From positions 1 to 50,179 of the forward strand of contig JAUIFV010000010.1 of assembly GCA_030430155.1 (NCBI GenBank): a stretch of DNA of 50,179 bases, in the 5' to 3' direction. This document shows, piece after piece, positions 18,640 through 28,012 of this stretch (positions are counted from its first letter, which is position 1; every line of letters begins with the position of its first letter). The notes below the pieces were generated by a model that saw only the letters and a program-made list of their open reading frames with translations, had not been told where the DNA came from and did not search any database. The position numbers were made by a program, and so were the translations under genes. The stretch comes from Gammaproteobacteria bacterium. Lineage in GTDB: Bacteria; Pseudomonadota; Gammaproteobacteria; Xanthomonadales; SZUA-5.

Positions 18640-20010
18640 TCAGTCGGCACGCCTGCGCAGCTGCTGGACAAAGCGGCGCGGCGCGTTGTCGAAGCTGCCG
18701 TTGCTCATAAATACAACCCGGTCGCCGGCGCGGCAATAGCCATCCAGGGCGACCAGCAGCGCCTCCACGCTGACCACGCAGCGGGCGCGCTCGCCAAGTT
18801 CGGCCAGGGCGCCTGCGGCGTCCCAGGGCAGATCGGCGCGCTCGAGCACCAGCGCACAGTCGGCCCCGCGCAGGGCCGGGGCGAGTAGATCGCGATGCGC
18901 GCCCTGGCGCATCGAGTTTGAGCGCGGTTCCAGCGCGACTATCAAGCGACCGGCGCAGCCGGCTTTGGCAGCCTCGATAGTCACCGCCACCGCAGTGGGG
19001 TGATGGGCGAAGTCTTCCAGCACCTCGATGCCGGCGATGCTGCCCAGCGCCTCCAGACGGCGCCGGACACCGCCGAAATCGGCCAACAGCTGCAGCGCCT
19101 GAACCGGGTCATGGCCGGCGGCGGCGATCGCGGCGACCGCCGCCGTGGCGTTGGCGACGTTGTGGCGGCCGCGCATGGCCCAGCTCACTTGGCCCAGCGA
19201 GCGCCCCTGATAGTGCAGCGCAAAGCGGGCGCCGTCCGGCTCAGATTCGGCCTGCCAATCCGCGCCAGCACCCGGGTCCGCGCTGAAGCTCTCGACCGGG
19301 GTCCAGCAGCCCTGGGCCAGCACCCGCTGCAGCGCCTCATCGCCAGCCTTGACGATCACTTTGCCACGGCCGGGAATGGTCCGTGCCAAATGATGGAACT
19401 GGCGTTCGATAGCCGCCAGATCGGCGAAGATGTCGGCGTGGTCGAACTCCAGATTGTTGAGGATGGCGATCTGCGGGCGGTAGTGGACGAACTTGGAGCG
19501 CTTGTCGAAGTAGGCGCTGTCGTATTCGTCGGCCTCGACCACGAAGCAGTCGCCACCACCCAGCCGCGCCGAGCGGTCAAAATCATGCGCCACCCCGCCG
19601 ATCAGAAAACCCGGATCTGCGCCCAGCCTGTCCAACAGGAAGGCGACGATGGCGGTGGTGGTGGTTTTGCCGTGGGTGCCGGCGACGCCGATGGTGCAGC
19701 GCCCTGGAAGCACGCTCTCTGCCAGCCACTGCGGGCCGGAGCGGTAGCGCAGGCCCTGATTGAGCACCGCTTCCACGGACGGATTGCCGCGCGACAGGGC
19801 GTTGCCGATCAACACCTCGCCCGGCGCCGGCTGTAGGTGGGCGGGATCGTAGCCTTCCTGCAGGCGGATTTGCAGCGCCTCCAACTGAGTGCTCATCGGC
19901 GGGTAGACGCCGCTGTCCGAGCCGCTGACCGACAGTCCCTGCTCACGGGCCAGCGCGGCCAGCCCGCCCATGAAGGTGCCGCAGATGCCGAGGATGTGCA
20001 GATCGCTCAC
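18640..20010 (-). CDS. mpl: Murein tripeptide ligase (UDP-MurNAc:L-Ala-gamma-D-Glu-mDAP ligase)
   Basis: It reattaches recycled tripeptide to UDP-MurNAc in peptidoglycan recycling. At 456 residues it matches Mpl rather than MurC. It starts LHILGICGTFMGGLAALAREQGLSVSGSD (the GTFM motif is Mpl-like), has the ATP loop GVAGTHGKTTTT, then FVVEADEYDSAYFDKRSKFVHY and LNNLEFDHADIFADL. EDFAHHPTAV and LEPRSNSM close the C-terminal domain. I chose GTG 20010, which overlaps the stop of the upstream membrane-protein gene as GTGA; a GTG at 20031 is also in frame. Confidence 0.95.
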   Translation of the reverse strand: MSDLHILGICGTFMGGLAALAREQGLSVSGSDSGVYPPMSTQLEALQIRLQEGYDPAHLQPAPGEVLIGNALSRGNPSVEAVLNQGLRYRSGPQWLAESVLPGRCTIGVAGTHGKTTTTAIVAFLLDRLGADPGFLIGGVAHDFDRSARLGGGDCFVVEADEYDSAYFDKRSKFVHYRPQIAILNNLEFDHADIFADLAAIERQFHHLARTIPGRGKVIVKAGDEALQRVLAQGCWTPVESFSADPGAGADWQAESEPDGARFALHYQGRSLGQVSWAMRGRHNVANATAAVAAIAAAGHDPVQALQLLADFGGVRRRLEALGSIAGIEVLEDFAHHPTAVAVTIEAAKAGCAGRLIVALEPRSNSMRQGAHRDLLAPALRGADCALVLERADLPWDAAGALAELGERARCVVSVEALLVALDGYCRAGDRVVFMSNGSFDNAPRRFVQQLRRRAD

Positions 20011-20576
20011 GCGGGCGAGCCCAGCAGCCACTGGCCTACCAGCACTTGGGTGAGCATGACTCCCAGTGCCACCAGTATTCCGCCCAAACGGGGAAAATCC
20101 AGCGCGCAGCGATAGATATGTCCAAAAACCATGATCATCCAGATCACAGCCACCAGCATGACCATGCTGACCAGCTGAGTTAGCGGTCCGGTGGGATTGG
20201 TATTGGCGAGTTGGCTGCCCCAGCTGGCCAGCGGCAGCAGCACCGCCGTCAGCATCACGTCGACGCCGATCAATGCAATTGCCGTCTGCAGAAAGCGCGC
20301 GCCTTTGCCCAGCTGGGTCAGGATCAGCCAGGGCAGCAGCAGCTGCAATGCCAGGCCGATGGCGATATCCAAGCCGATCGGACTCTCACTGCCGCTGGCG
20401 AGCAGGAAAAAGGCGGAGATCGCGATGTCTATGGCCAGCAGCCAGGCCAGCGCGGCCGTGGACGGCGGCAGGTCGGCCGGCGAGGCGCGCAACCGCAGCA
20501 GCTGCAGCAGAGTCGGCAGCAGCGGTGCCGGCGGCTGGCGCGGCTCTTCTTCGCGGGGATCTTCGCTTTCGCTCAC
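20007..20576 (-). CDS. Inner-membrane protein of unknown function
   Basis: A 189-residue protein with an acidic, proline-rich N-terminus (SESEDPREEEPRQPPAP) and about four to five hydrophobic segments, the clearest being AALAWLLAIDIAISAFFLLA, IGLALQLLLPWLILT, LVSMVMLVAVIWMIMVFG and GGILVALGVMLTQVLVG. Small membrane proteins resembling this often sit next to mpl in Lysobacterales; I cannot name the family. It starts with GTG after GGAGAAG. The GTGA overlap with mpl suggests one transcript. Confidence 0.75.
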   Translation of the reverse strand: MSESEDPREEEPRQPPAPLLPTLLQLLRLRASPADLPPSTAALAWLLAIDIAISAFFLLASGSESPIGLDIAIGLALQLLLPWLILTQLGKGARFLQTAIALIGVDVMLTAVLLPLASWGSQLANTNPTGPLTQLVSMVMLVAVIWMIMVFGHIYRCALDFPRLGGILVALGVMLTQVLVGQWLLGSPA

Positions 20577-20630
20577 GGTCTGATCTTCTCCGGCGTCCGC
20601 AACGGGACGATCAGAAGCACGCCAGCCCGG

Positions 20631-21194
20631 TCAGTTGCGCAGGCTGGCTACGATCCGTTCGGCGATTTCCTCGACCGTGCCTTCGCCGTGGATACGGGTC
20701 AAGCGACCTTGGGCGGCAAAATGGTCGATCACCGGCGCGGTCTGGTCACGGTAAACCCCAAGGCGCGTACGTACCGCCTCCGGGCTGTCATCGGCGCGAC
20801 CCTGATCGGCGCCGCGCTTAACCAGCCGCTGCAACAGCATTTCCTCGGTCACATCCAGCTGTACGGCGCGATCAACCGGCTGCTCCAGGCGCTGCAACAG
20901 CTCGTCCAGGGCCTGGCACTGAGCCGGGTTGCGCGGATAGCCGTCGAGGATAAAGCCGGCTGCGGCATCGGGCTGATTCAGTCGCTCTTCCAGCATGCCG
21001 AGCACGATGGCGTCGGAAACCAGCTCGCCGCGTTCCATCACCGCCTTGGCCTGCTGACCGAGCGGCGTATTGGCCTTGACCGCGGCGCGGAGCAGTTCGC
21101 CAGTAGAAATATGGGGAATCTGCAGACGCTCCTTGAGCAGCGTTGCTTGAGTTCCCTTGCCCGAACCGGGCGCACCGAGCAGGACTATCCGCAT
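20631..21194 (-). CDS. adk: Adenylate kinase, short form
   Basis: It interconverts 2 ADP with ATP and AMP. At 187 residues it lacks the long LID domain of the E. coli enzyme, as in Xanthomonas. It has the P-loop GAPGSGKGTQ (7-16), the AMP site HISTGELLRAAV (about 28-39) and GFILDGYPRN (about 81-90), and the short lid around KRGADQGRADDSPE. It is divergent from the phosphofructokinase gene and shares a 262-bp upstream region with it. Confidence 0.97.
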   Translation of the reverse strand: MRIVLLGAPGSGKGTQATLLKERLQIPHISTGELLRAAVKANTPLGQQAKAVMERGELVSDAIVLGMLEERLNQPDAAAGFILDGYPRNPAQCQALDELLQRLEQPVDRAVQLDVTEEMLLQRLVKRGADQGRADDSPEAVRTRLGVYRDQTAPVIDHFAAQGRLTRIHGEGTVEEIAERIVASLRN

Positions 21195-21456
21195 CGAGTC
21201 TTGATCACAAAGGCCGAAAGAGCCGGTACGCTAGCCGGAGGTCGAATCGAAGTCAAACCAGTTGACGGGGGCAATCGGCTGCTGCACGGATCGGCGCCGC
21301 CGTCACCTGCGCGGGCCGCCGTCATTGCGTCGAAAATAGACGTGGAGATGCGCGTAGTGCGGCCGCTGATGGTCCCCCCGTACGTCTCCGTATGGTATGA
21401 CTGAGGCTGACGGGAGTCCCTAGGGTCTCGTTGATCACCACACCAATAGGACAGCG
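21195..21456. other. Divergent promoter region adk / phosphofructokinase
   Basis: It contains TTGACG (about 21261) and TATGGTATGACT (about 21391-21402), possible but unaligned promoter pieces. At 21412-21423, GGGAGTCCCTAG is identical to the 12-bp right tip of the MITE-like element at 1759-1770, suggesting a degraded or solo end. No gene is supported here. Confidence 0.45.
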
Positions 21457-22713
21457 ATGAAAGGCAATCTGCTTTACGCGCAATCGGGCGGGGTAACCGC
21501 CGTGATCAACGCCACCGCGGCGGCGGTGATTGAGACCGCGCGCAAGCATCGCGGTCGCATCGAGAAAGTGCTTGCTGCCCGCAACGGCATCATTGGCGCC
21601 CTGCGCGAAGAGCTGGTCGACACCTACGCCGAGGATTGGCGCTCGCTCAAGGGTTTGCGGCACACCCCGGGTGGCGCCTTTGGCTCCTGCCGGTTCAAGC
21701 TCAAGAGCCTGGAAGCCGACCGTGCGCACTACGAACGACTGATCGAGGTTTGCCGCGCTCACGATGTGCGCTGGCTGCTCTACAACGGCGGCAACGACTC
21801 GGCCGATACGTCGTTGAAGATTTCGCAAGTGGCCGAGCAACTGGACTACGAGCTGGGCGTGATCGGCGTTCCGAAGACCATCGACAACGATCTGGCGGTC
21901 ACCGACAACTGTCCCGGTTTTGGCTCGGTGGCCAAGTATGTGGCGGTCTCGACGCTGGAGGCCAGTTTCGACGTCGCCGCAATGGCCGAGTCATCGACCA
22001 AGGTGTTCGTGCTCGAGGTGATGGGCAGACATGCCGGCTGGATTGCCGCGGCGGCCGGGCTGGCCGGGCGCGGTCATCACGAGCCGCCGCATCTGATCCT
22101 GTTCCCGGAGAAGCAGTTCGACGAGGCGGATTTTCTGGCCCGCGTGCGTGAAACTGTCGAGACGGTGGGCTGGTGCACGGTAGTGGTATCTGAGGGCGTG
22201 CGCCGGCCCGACGGCCGCTTTCTGGCCGAATCGGGCACTGTGGACGCCTTCGGCCACTCGCAGCTGGGCGGTGCCGGCGCGGCGGTGGCCGGGCTAGTCA
22301 AGGATGAGCTCGGTCTGAAGGTGCACTTCGCGGTCAGCGACTACCTGCAGCGCTCGGCCCGCCACATCGCCTCGGCCACCGACTACTACCACGCCTGGGC
22401 GGTCGGCGAGGCGGCGGTCAAATACGCGCTGGAAGGACGCAGCGGGGTGATGCCGGTGATCAAACGCCGTGCCAATCGACCCTATCGCTGGGAAATCGCC
22501 GAAGCGCCGCTATCGCTGGTCGCCAACCACGAAAAAACCGTACCCCCGGACTACTTCCGCGAGGACGGCTACGGCATCAGCAGCAAGGCTCGCCGCTACC
22601 TGGAACCGCTGATCCAGGGCGAAGCCTACCCGGAGTATCGGGATGGCCTGCCGCACTATGTGAAGTTGCGGAATCGGTTGGTGCGGAAAAGGTTGGGGGA
22701 ATACGACGTTTGA
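21457..22713 (+). CDS. 6-phosphofructokinase, probably pyrophosphate-dependent
   Basis: It phosphorylates fructose 6-phosphate, here most likely with PPi, reversibly. At 418 residues it is longer than the ATP-type PfkA. Key motifs are GGVTAVINA near the start, GGNDSAD (111-117), where ATP enzymes have GGDGS, the active-site PKTIDNDL (139-146) and MGRHAGW (about 190). The residue after Gly-Gly-Asn is Asp, the substitution linked with PPi rather than ATP use in this superfamily. It ends with TGA fused to the AGGGCCC element. A PPi-PFK is consistent with Xanthomonas-type glycolysis. Confidence 0.9.
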   Translation: MKGNLLYAQSGGVTAVINATAAAVIETARKHRGRIEKVLAARNGIIGALREELVDTYAEDWRSLKGLRHTPGGAFGSCRFKLKSLEADRAHYERLIEVCRAHDVRWLLYNGGNDSADTSLKISQVAEQLDYELGVIGVPKTIDNDLAVTDNCPGFGSVAKYVAVSTLEASFDVAAMAESSTKVFVLEVMGRHAGWIAAAAGLAGRGHHEPPHLILFPEKQFDEADFLARVRETVETVGWCTVVVSEGVRRPDGRFLAESGTVDAFGHSQLGGAGAAVAGLVKDELGLKVHFAVSDYLQRSARHIASATDYYHAWAVGEAAVKYALEGRSGVMPVIKRRANRPYRWEIAEAPLSLVANHEKTVPPDYFREDGYGISSKARRYLEPLIQGEAYPEYRDGLPHYVKLRNRLVRKRLGEYDV

Positions 22714-22782
22714 GGGCCCAGGGCAAAGGGCCCAGACGGGTTTTCGAGCTTCTCTCGGCCCTCAGCCCTCAGCCCTCAGCCC
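22711..22782. repeat. AGGGCCC-type hairpin element, copy 7
   Basis: The left arm is TGAGGGCCCAGGGCAAAGGG then CCCAGA. The right arm is CGGCCCTCAGCCCTCAGCCC then TCAGCCC. It fills the gap between the convergent phosphofructokinase and epimerase-like genes. Its first three bases are the stop codon of the former, and on the other strand a TGAGGGC unit supplies the stop of the latter. Confidence 0.8.
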
Positions 22783-23912
22783 TTCTTCAACCATGCCTCC
22801 AACACCGCCTTCTCCCGCTCCGCACTGATCCCGCTGCGGACCTGGCTGCGGCGGTCTTCGGGCTGGCTGTCGTACCAGCTGTAGGTGTCATTCACCGTCG
22901 TGGCCAGGGAGCGGAAGCTCAGGCCCTGGGCGAGGGCCTTGGCGATGCTGATGCGGGCAAAGCCCGCGCTGTCGCCGCTGCCCGGCACCCACACCGGCAT
23001 GTCGCCCCACGGCCGAACCTCGTGCTCGGCGAGGAATTCGCTGGGCACCCAGTGTAGTTTGGCGCCAGCGGTGGTGCAGGCGCGTATGCCGTAAAGCATC
23101 GCTGCGGTGCTCATTTCATAGTCCGGGCCGGTGGCGTTGAAGGTGCCGTAGACCCGGTTTTCGACCATGCGGATGGTCCATTCGGCCAGATCGCGGGCGT
23201 CGATGAACTGCACCGGGTCGCTGCCGTCGCCCGGCGCCAGCACATCGCCGCCGCGACGCAGGCGCAGCGGCCAGTAGCTGAAGCGGTCGGTCTGGTCGCC
23301 CGGGCCGACGATCAGCCCAGGGCGAATGATGGTCGCCTTGTCGCCGAACTGGCTGCGCGCCTCGACTTCCGAGCGCGCCTTGAGCGGCCCATACAGCGCC
23401 ATATTGGCGCGCAGACTGTCCATGGTCTCGGCAAAGGGGTCGTCGCCGGAGTAGCTGTGGGTGCTGGCGGACTCGTCCAACCCCGGCGTGGCGGTGTCAT
23501 TGAAGACCGAGATGGTGGAGATGAACACGTACTGATCGACGCTGTCTTTGAGTACGGCGCCAGCGTCGCGCACCCAGCTGGGCAGGCTGGTGGGGTTGTC
23601 GATGCACACATCCCAACGCCGCCCCTTGAGCGATTCCAGGTCATTGACCGCGCGGTCGCCGGTGAGCTCCTCGACCTCGCCGGGCCATTCCATCGATTTG
23701 CGGCCGCGGTTGAACAGGGTGATCTTGTGGCCGCGCGACAGTGCGTACCTGACCTGATGCGGACCGGTGAATCCGGTGCCGCCCAGGATCAGGATGTTCA
23801 GCGGCTTGACGGCCGACTGCGCAGCGAGGCGGTTGCCCGCACCCAGGCCCAGGGCGGCGGCGCCGCCGACCAGAGCGGCCATTTGCATCAACTCACGACG
23901 GGTGCTGGACAC
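22776..23912 (-). CDS. Tat-exported NAD-dependent epimerase/dehydratase-like protein
   Basis: A 378-residue protein. The N-terminus STRRELMQMAALVGGAAALGLGAG has the twin-arginine pattern and hydrophobic stretch of a Tat signal. The mature part starts with LNILILGGTGFTGPHQVRYALSRGH, an extended-SDR Rossmann motif (GGTGFTG), followed by LFNRGR, GDR, YVFISTISVF and a TIIRPGLIVGPGDQTDRF block. The usual catalytic YxxxK is approximated by YGPLKARSE. Export of an NAD-binding fold suggests cofactor loading in the cytoplasm before transport. The substrate is unknown. Confidence 0.83.
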   Translation of the reverse strand: MSSTRRELMQMAALVGGAAALGLGAGNRLAAQSAVKPLNILILGGTGFTGPHQVRYALSRGHKITLFNRGRKSMEWPGEVEELTGDRAVNDLESLKGRRWDVCIDNPTSLPSWVRDAGAVLKDSVDQYVFISTISVFNDTATPGLDESASTHSYSGDDPFAETMDSLRANMALYGPLKARSEVEARSQFGDKATIIRPGLIVGPGDQTDRFSYWPLRLRRGGDVLAPGDGSDPVQFIDARDLAEWTIRMVENRVYGTFNATGPDYEMSTAAMLYGIRACTTAGAKLHWVPSEFLAEHEVRPWGDMPVWVPGSGDSAGFARISIAKALAQGLSFRSLATTVNDTYSWYDSQPEDRRSQVRSGISAEREKAVLEAWLKKG

Positions 23913-24205
23913 GGTGCGACTCCCTGTGGTTTCAAGACTTTGCCGAGTCTAGTGCGCATGTGCATCGTCGCAGACGGCCCAGAAGTCAGGGTTGGTGACG
24001 CTCGCGCCTATTCCGTCGCGGAGCTTTCGCCGTTGTGACGCGGGCCTGGATTCGAAAACAGGGCGTCGTGCACGCCTCGCTTTGCACAAGCTATGCGTGC
24101 ACCAAGTCCGAGATACTCCCCGATGGCCGTGTAACCGTAGGGTGGGCAAAGTGCAGCGTGCCCGCCATTGATGCCTCGGGCCAAGCGGATCACCGATCGC
24201 ATCCG
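23913..24205. other. Intergenic region without a gene
   Basis: 293 bp between the epimerase-like gene (5' end) and the ELM1-family gene (3' end). It contains GTGCACGCCTCGC ... GCGTGCAC around 24066-24100 and the dispersed repeat at 24136-24166. Short frames across it have no recognisable product. Confidence 0.5.
24136..24166. repeat. Dispersed GTAGGGTGGGCA-type palindromic repeat
   Basis: CGTAGGGTGGGCAAAGTGCA then GCGTGCCCGCC: GGTGGGC can pair with GCCCGCC. Repeats with this wording occur widely in proteobacterial intergenic DNA, from general knowledge. Only one copy is in this window. Confidence 0.45.
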
Positions 24206-25168
24206 CTATTCCGGGCGTCCCTGCGCGGTCAACATCTCGCCGACCTGCTCGGCAATCCGCGCGGTTTCCCGCAGCGGCTCATACTCCCATTGCTGGAAGC
24301 CGAGCTTGAGCGGGCGCAAGCGACCGCTGTCGCGCAGGCTGCGGTGCAGCTCTCCGAGCCGACCCGAAACGCCCTTGGGCGCGTGGCTAAGCACCGGCAC
24401 GCCGGTGGCGCAGGCTTCGCTGAGCATGTTCACCGAATCGGGCGTGACCACGATGCGCTCGGCGCTGGCCACCCAGCCGGCATAGGGATTGGCGCCGTCG
24501 GCCGGGCCGGTCCACAGCCGCACCTGCCCCAGCCGCGGCAGCCGCTCGGTGATCAGCGTCCGCCAGCGCTGCGGCGTCCGCCGCGACAGGCTGATCCACA
24601 GCTGCCCCTGGTCGCGGTGTTGCCAGTGCTCCAACACGTTGCACAGTTCGCGCAGCTGAGTCAGGCCGAATCCGATGTGCCGTCGCGGGCCGCCCACCAG
24701 CAGTAGGGTGCGCGGGCTGGGTGCAGCGCTCAGGTCGGGGTGCTGGTCGCGATGGCGTTGCAGCCAGAGATCGTCGATGGGATTGAGGCTGCCGATGGGG
24801 GTGAGCACGTTGGCGCCGCTCAATCCATCGTGAGCGGGGGCGATGAGCCGATCAAAGCGAGTCGGTGAGCAGCGCGGATTGAGGATCTGCACGCGCAGTG
24901 GGCCGCCTTGCTCGGCGCGCGGCAGCGCGTCTAGGGCGACTGCGCCAACGCGCCCGCAGCCGATCGCCAGAGCCGGCCACGGCGCCTGCAGCGCCGGCAC
25001 CAGCGCCGATAGCCGACCGTGCAGCCAGTGCGGTGAGAACCAGCGCCACGGAGCACGCAGGCGCAGATCGAACATGGTTGCCTGCAGCTGCAGCGCTTCC
25101 GCCAACGCCTCGGCTTGGCGCCTATTGCCGGCGGCGCCGTCGCTGAGTATCCAGCAGGACTTCTTCAC
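24206..25168 (-). CDS. ELM1/DUF1022 family protein (GT-B-like)
   Basis: A 320-residue member of the family that includes plant mitochondrial fission protein ELM1 and bacterial relatives thought to resemble GT-B glycosyltransferases. The family start [22 protein letters not shown] is clear. Other blocks are [38 protein letters not shown], the sugar-nucleotide-like [21 protein letters not shown] and a tail [15 protein letters not shown] place the start at GTG 25168, where homology begins; a TTG at 25219 is also in frame. Function in bacteria is poorly known; a role in surface-glycan synthesis is inference. Confidence 0.85.
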   Translation of the reverse strand: MKKSCWILSDGAAGNRRQAEALAEALQLQATMFDLRLRAPWRWFSPHWLHGRLSALVPALQAPWPALAIGCGRVGAVALDALPRAEQGGPLRVQILNPRCSPTRFDRLIAPAHDGLSGANVLTPIGSLNPIDDLWLQRHRDQHPDLSAAPSPRTLLLVGGPRRHIGFGLTQLRELCNVLEHWQHRDQGQLWISLSRRTPQRWRTLITERLPRLGQVRLWTGPADGANPYAGWVASAERIVVTPDSVNMLSEACATGVPVLSHAPKGVSGRLGELHRSLRDSGRLRPLKLGFQQWEYEPLRETARIAEQVGEMLTAQGRPE

Positions 25169-25265
25169 GGCTGTTGACGGGGGCTTGGCAGGCGCATGTC
25201 CATACTCGACATCGAACAAAGGCCGCTATTATCGACCAATCGCATTGACTACCTACGGAGTACCC

Positions 25266-25850
25266 ATGGCCCTCGATCAGGACGGATTGGATCTGCTTTT
25301 TCAACAGGCGCGCACATTCAGCCACTGGACCGATGAGCCGGTCAGCGATGATCAGCTGCGCCAGATCCATATGCAGCTGCGGATGGCGCCGACCAGCGCC
25401 AACTGTTCCCCAGGTCGCTTCATTTTTGTGCGCAGCGCCGAAGCCAAGGCCAAACTGAAGGACTGTTTGGACGAGGGCAACGTGCGCCAGACCATGAGCG
25501 CGCCGGTGACCGCCATTGTCGCCACCGACTTTGAGTTCTACGAGCACCTGCCCAAGCTTTACCCGCACACCGACGCGCGCAGCTGGTTCGCCGGCATGCC
25601 GGAGAAGATCGCCGATGGCGGCGCCCGCAACGGCACCCTGCAGGGCGCCTATCTGATCATGGCGGCGCGGGCGCTGGGTCTGGACTGCGGCCCGATGAGC
25701 GGCTTCGACAACGCCAAGGTTGACGAGGCGTTTTTGGCCGGAACGCCCTGGAAGAGCAACTTCCTGGTCAACATCGGTCACGGCGATCGCTCCAAGCTGC
25801 ACGGTCGCAGCCCACGATTTGATTTTGACGAGGCCTGTCGCATCGTCTGA
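25266..25850 (+). CDS. Nitroreductase-family malonic semialdehyde reductase (RutE/HadB-like)
   Basis: A 194-residue flavin-dependent oxidoreductase. [40 protein letters not shown] is the RutE-type FMN-binding start; [30 protein letters not shown] and [11 protein letters not shown] are the later conserved blocks. RutE reduces malonic semialdehyde to 3-hydroxypropionate in pyrimidine breakdown, but no other rut gene is present here, so a general reductase role is equally likely. Start ATG 25266 follows GGAG. Confidence 0.88.
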   Translation: MALDQDGLDLLFQQARTFSHWTDEPVSDDQLRQIHMQLRMAPTSANCSPGRFIFVRSAEAKAKLKDCLDEGNVRQTMSAPVTAIVATDFEFYEHLPKLYPHTDARSWFAGMPEKIADGGARNGTLQGAYLIMAARALGLDCGPMSGFDNAKVDEAFLAGTPWKSNFLVNIGHGDRSKLHGRSPRFDFDEACRIV

Positions 25851-25883
25851 CTGCTACTGAGCACAGCTGCCCTGCGCCTGCCC

Positions 25884-25913
25884 TTGGTTGGCGCAACAGC
25901 CTGTGCGCATAAT
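25884..25913 (+). promoter_or_regulatory. Possible sigma-70 promoter for prmB-aroC
   Basis: TTGGTT (25884-25889) and CATAAT (25908-25913) are separated by 18 bp and lie 32 bp upstream of the prmB start. Each hexamer deviates from consensus, so this is a tentative call. Confidence 0.35.
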
Positions 25914-25945
25914 CGCGACCCGATCGCTGACCAGGATTTCGCGCC

Positions 25946-26884
25946 TTGGCCTCTGAGCTGCAAAGCATCTGCGATTTCATTCGCTATGCCACTTCGCGGG
26001 CCAATCAGGCCGGGGTCGCGCTTGGGCAGGGCTTTGATTCCACCCTCGATGAGGCCTGTTTCCTGGTTCTGCGCAGTCTGCATCTGCCGCCCGATCTGCC
26101 GCCGGCCTACGCCGCGGCGGCGCTGACCGCGCCCGAGCGCGAGCTGCTGATCGCGCGCATCGTTCAGCGGGTGGAGCAGCGCGTGCCCACCGCCTATCTG
26201 GTCGGCGAGGCCTGGTTTGCCGGGGCGCCCTACAGGGTCGGACCCGAGGTGTTGATTCCGCGCTCGCCGATCGCCGAGCTGATCCAGGCAGAATTCCAGC
26301 CCTGGCTGGCGGAGGCCCCAGCGAGCGTTCTGGATCTGTGCTGCGGCAGCGGCTGCATCGGCATCGCTGCGGCGCACCAGTTCCCCGACTGCGAGGTCGA
26401 TCTGGTCGACATCAGCGAGCCCGCGCTGGCCATCGCGCAGAGCAATATCGACGACCACGGCGTAGACCAGCGGGTGCGCTGCGTACGCAGCGATCTGTTT
26501 GCCGCGTTGGGCGAGCGTCGCTACCAGCTGATCTTGAGCAACCCGCCCTATGTGCCCAACGCCGAGGTGGATTCCCTGCCGGCCGAGTTCCATCACGAAC
26601 CGGCGCTGGCGCTGCGCTCCGGCGACGATGGTTTGGATCTGCCGCTGCGCATCCTCGCCGAGTGCGGTCGGTATCTGAGCGAGGAGGGCATGCTGGTGCT
26701 GGAGGTGGGCGGCAGCGCCGAGGCGCTGGTGTCCGCGCTGCCCGCACTGGGCGGGCACTGGCCGGAGTTCGAGCAGGGCGGCGACGGCGTGGTGCTGCTC
26801 AGCGCGGCCGAGGTTGCTGCGGTCGCCGACGATGCACGTCAGCTCTGCCAACAGCGTGGCCTGGGTCCTGATCATGGCCGGTAA
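25946..26884 (+). CDS. prmB: Ribosomal protein uL3 N5-glutamine methyltransferase
   Basis: It methylates a glutamine of ribosomal protein L3 using S-adenosylmethionine. The 312-residue protein has the PrmB-type N-terminal helical domain ([23 protein letters not shown]), [11 protein letters not shown], the SAM motif [14 protein letters not shown] and the catalytic NPPYV. ANSxDxH-type spacing around LVDIS follows. RSPIAE distinguishes it from the release-factor enzyme PrmC. The start appears to be TTG 25946 with AGGAT upstream. It overlaps aroC by 11 bp, an arrangement shared with many gammaproteobacteria. Confidence 0.94.
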   Translation: MASELQSICDFIRYATSRANQAGVALGQGFDSTLDEACFLVLRSLHLPPDLPPAYAAAALTAPERELLIARIVQRVEQRVPTAYLVGEAWFAGAPYRVGPEVLIPRSPIAELIQAEFQPWLAEAPASVLDLCCGSGCIGIAAAHQFPDCEVDLVDISEPALAIAQSNIDDHGVDQRVRCVRSDLFAALGERRYQLILSNPPYVPNAEVDSLPAEFHHEPALALRSGDDGLDLPLRILAECGRYLSEEGMLVLEVGGSAEALVSALPALGGHWPEFEQGGDGVVLLSAAEVAAVADDARQLCQQRGLGPDHGR

Positions 26885-27998
26885 CACTTTCGGTCAGTCG
26901 CTGGCGGTGACCACCTTTGGTGAGAGCCACGGACCGGCGGTAGGCTGCGTGATCGACGGCTGCCCGCCGGGGATTCCGCTGGCGCCCGAGGATTTCGACG
27001 CCGATCTGCAGCGCCGCGCCACCGGGCGTACCCGACACACCTCGCAGCGCCGAGAAAGCGATCAGGTGGAGATCCTCTCCGGTGTCTACCAGGGCTTGAC
27101 CACCGGCACGCCGATCTCGCTGCTGATCCGCAACACCGACGCGCGCAGCAGGGACTACGGCGCCATCGCCGAGCGCTTTCGCCCCGGCCACGCCGATTTC
27201 ACCTATTGGCGCAAGTACGGCCATCGCGATCCGCGCGGCGGCGGTCGCTCTTCTGCCCGCGAGACCACGGTGCGGGTCGCCGCCGGGGTGATTGCCAAGC
27301 GCTTTCTGCAGCGTCAGCTGGGCACCGTGGTTCGCGGCTGCCTGCGCCAGGTCGGTCCGCTACGCGCGGCCAGCACGGACTGGGAATTTGTCGAGACCAC
27401 GCCGCTGTTCTGGCCCGAAGCCTCGTCGCTGCCGCAGTTGGAGGCTTTTCTGGACGGTTTGCGCAAGTCCGGTGATTCCATCGGCGCGCTGGTGGAAGTC
27501 GAGGCGGCGCCGGTGCCGGTGGGCCTGGGCGAGCCAATTTACGGCAAGCTGGATGGTGAACTCGCGGCGGCGCTGATGAGCATCAACGCGGTCAAGGCGG
27601 TGGAAATCGGCGACGGCATGGCGGTAGTGGAGCAGCGCGGCAGCGAGCATCGCGACGAAATCAGCCGTGCCGGCTTTGCCAGCAATCACTCCGGCGGCGT
27701 GCTCGGCGGCATCTCCAGCGGTCAGCCGGTAGTCGCCAGGATGGCGCTCAAACCCACCTCCAGCATCCTGGTGCCGGGCAACACGCTGGACGTGCACGGC
27801 GAGGCGGTGGAAGTGGTGACCAAGGGTCGCCACGACCCCTGCGTCGGCATCCGCGCGGTACCCATTGCCGAGGCGATGATGGCGCTGGTGCTGGCCGATC
27901 AGCTGCTGCGGCATCGGGCGCAGAATGCCGATGTGGTGGACCCGGGGCCGGTGCTCGAAAGCGAGACCCCGACGCGCGATAGCAAGGACCAGAGTTAA
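26874..27998 (+). CDS. aroC: Chorismate synthase
   Basis: It converts EPSP to chorismate using reduced FMN, the last common step before tryptophan (trp genes lie 5 kb downstream). At 374 residues it is family length. Signatures are [22 protein letters not shown] at the start, [42 protein letters not shown] and [17 protein letters not shown] near the end. ATG 26874 is within prmB. An upstream start at 26814 lacks homology. The stop is 14 bp before asd, so the two are probably co-transcribed. Confidence 0.98.
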   Translation: MAGNTFGQSLAVTTFGESHGPAVGCVIDGCPPGIPLAPEDFDADLQRRATGRTRHTSQRRESDQVEILSGVYQGLTTGTPISLLIRNTDARSRDYGAIAERFRPGHADFTYWRKYGHRDPRGGGRSSARETTVRVAAGVIAKRFLQRQLGTVVRGCLRQVGPLRAASTDWEFVETTPLFWPEASSLPQLEAFLDGLRKSGDSIGALVEVEAAPVPVGLGEPIYGKLDGELAAALMSINAVKAVEIGDGMAVVEQRGSEHRDEISRAGFASNHSGGVLGGISSGQPVVARMALKPTSSILVPGNTLDVHGEAVEVVTKGRHDPCVGIRAVPIAEAMMALVLADQLLRHRAQNADVVDPGPVLESETPTRDSKDQS

Positions 27999-28012
27999 AC
28001 AAGGAAGAGTCG

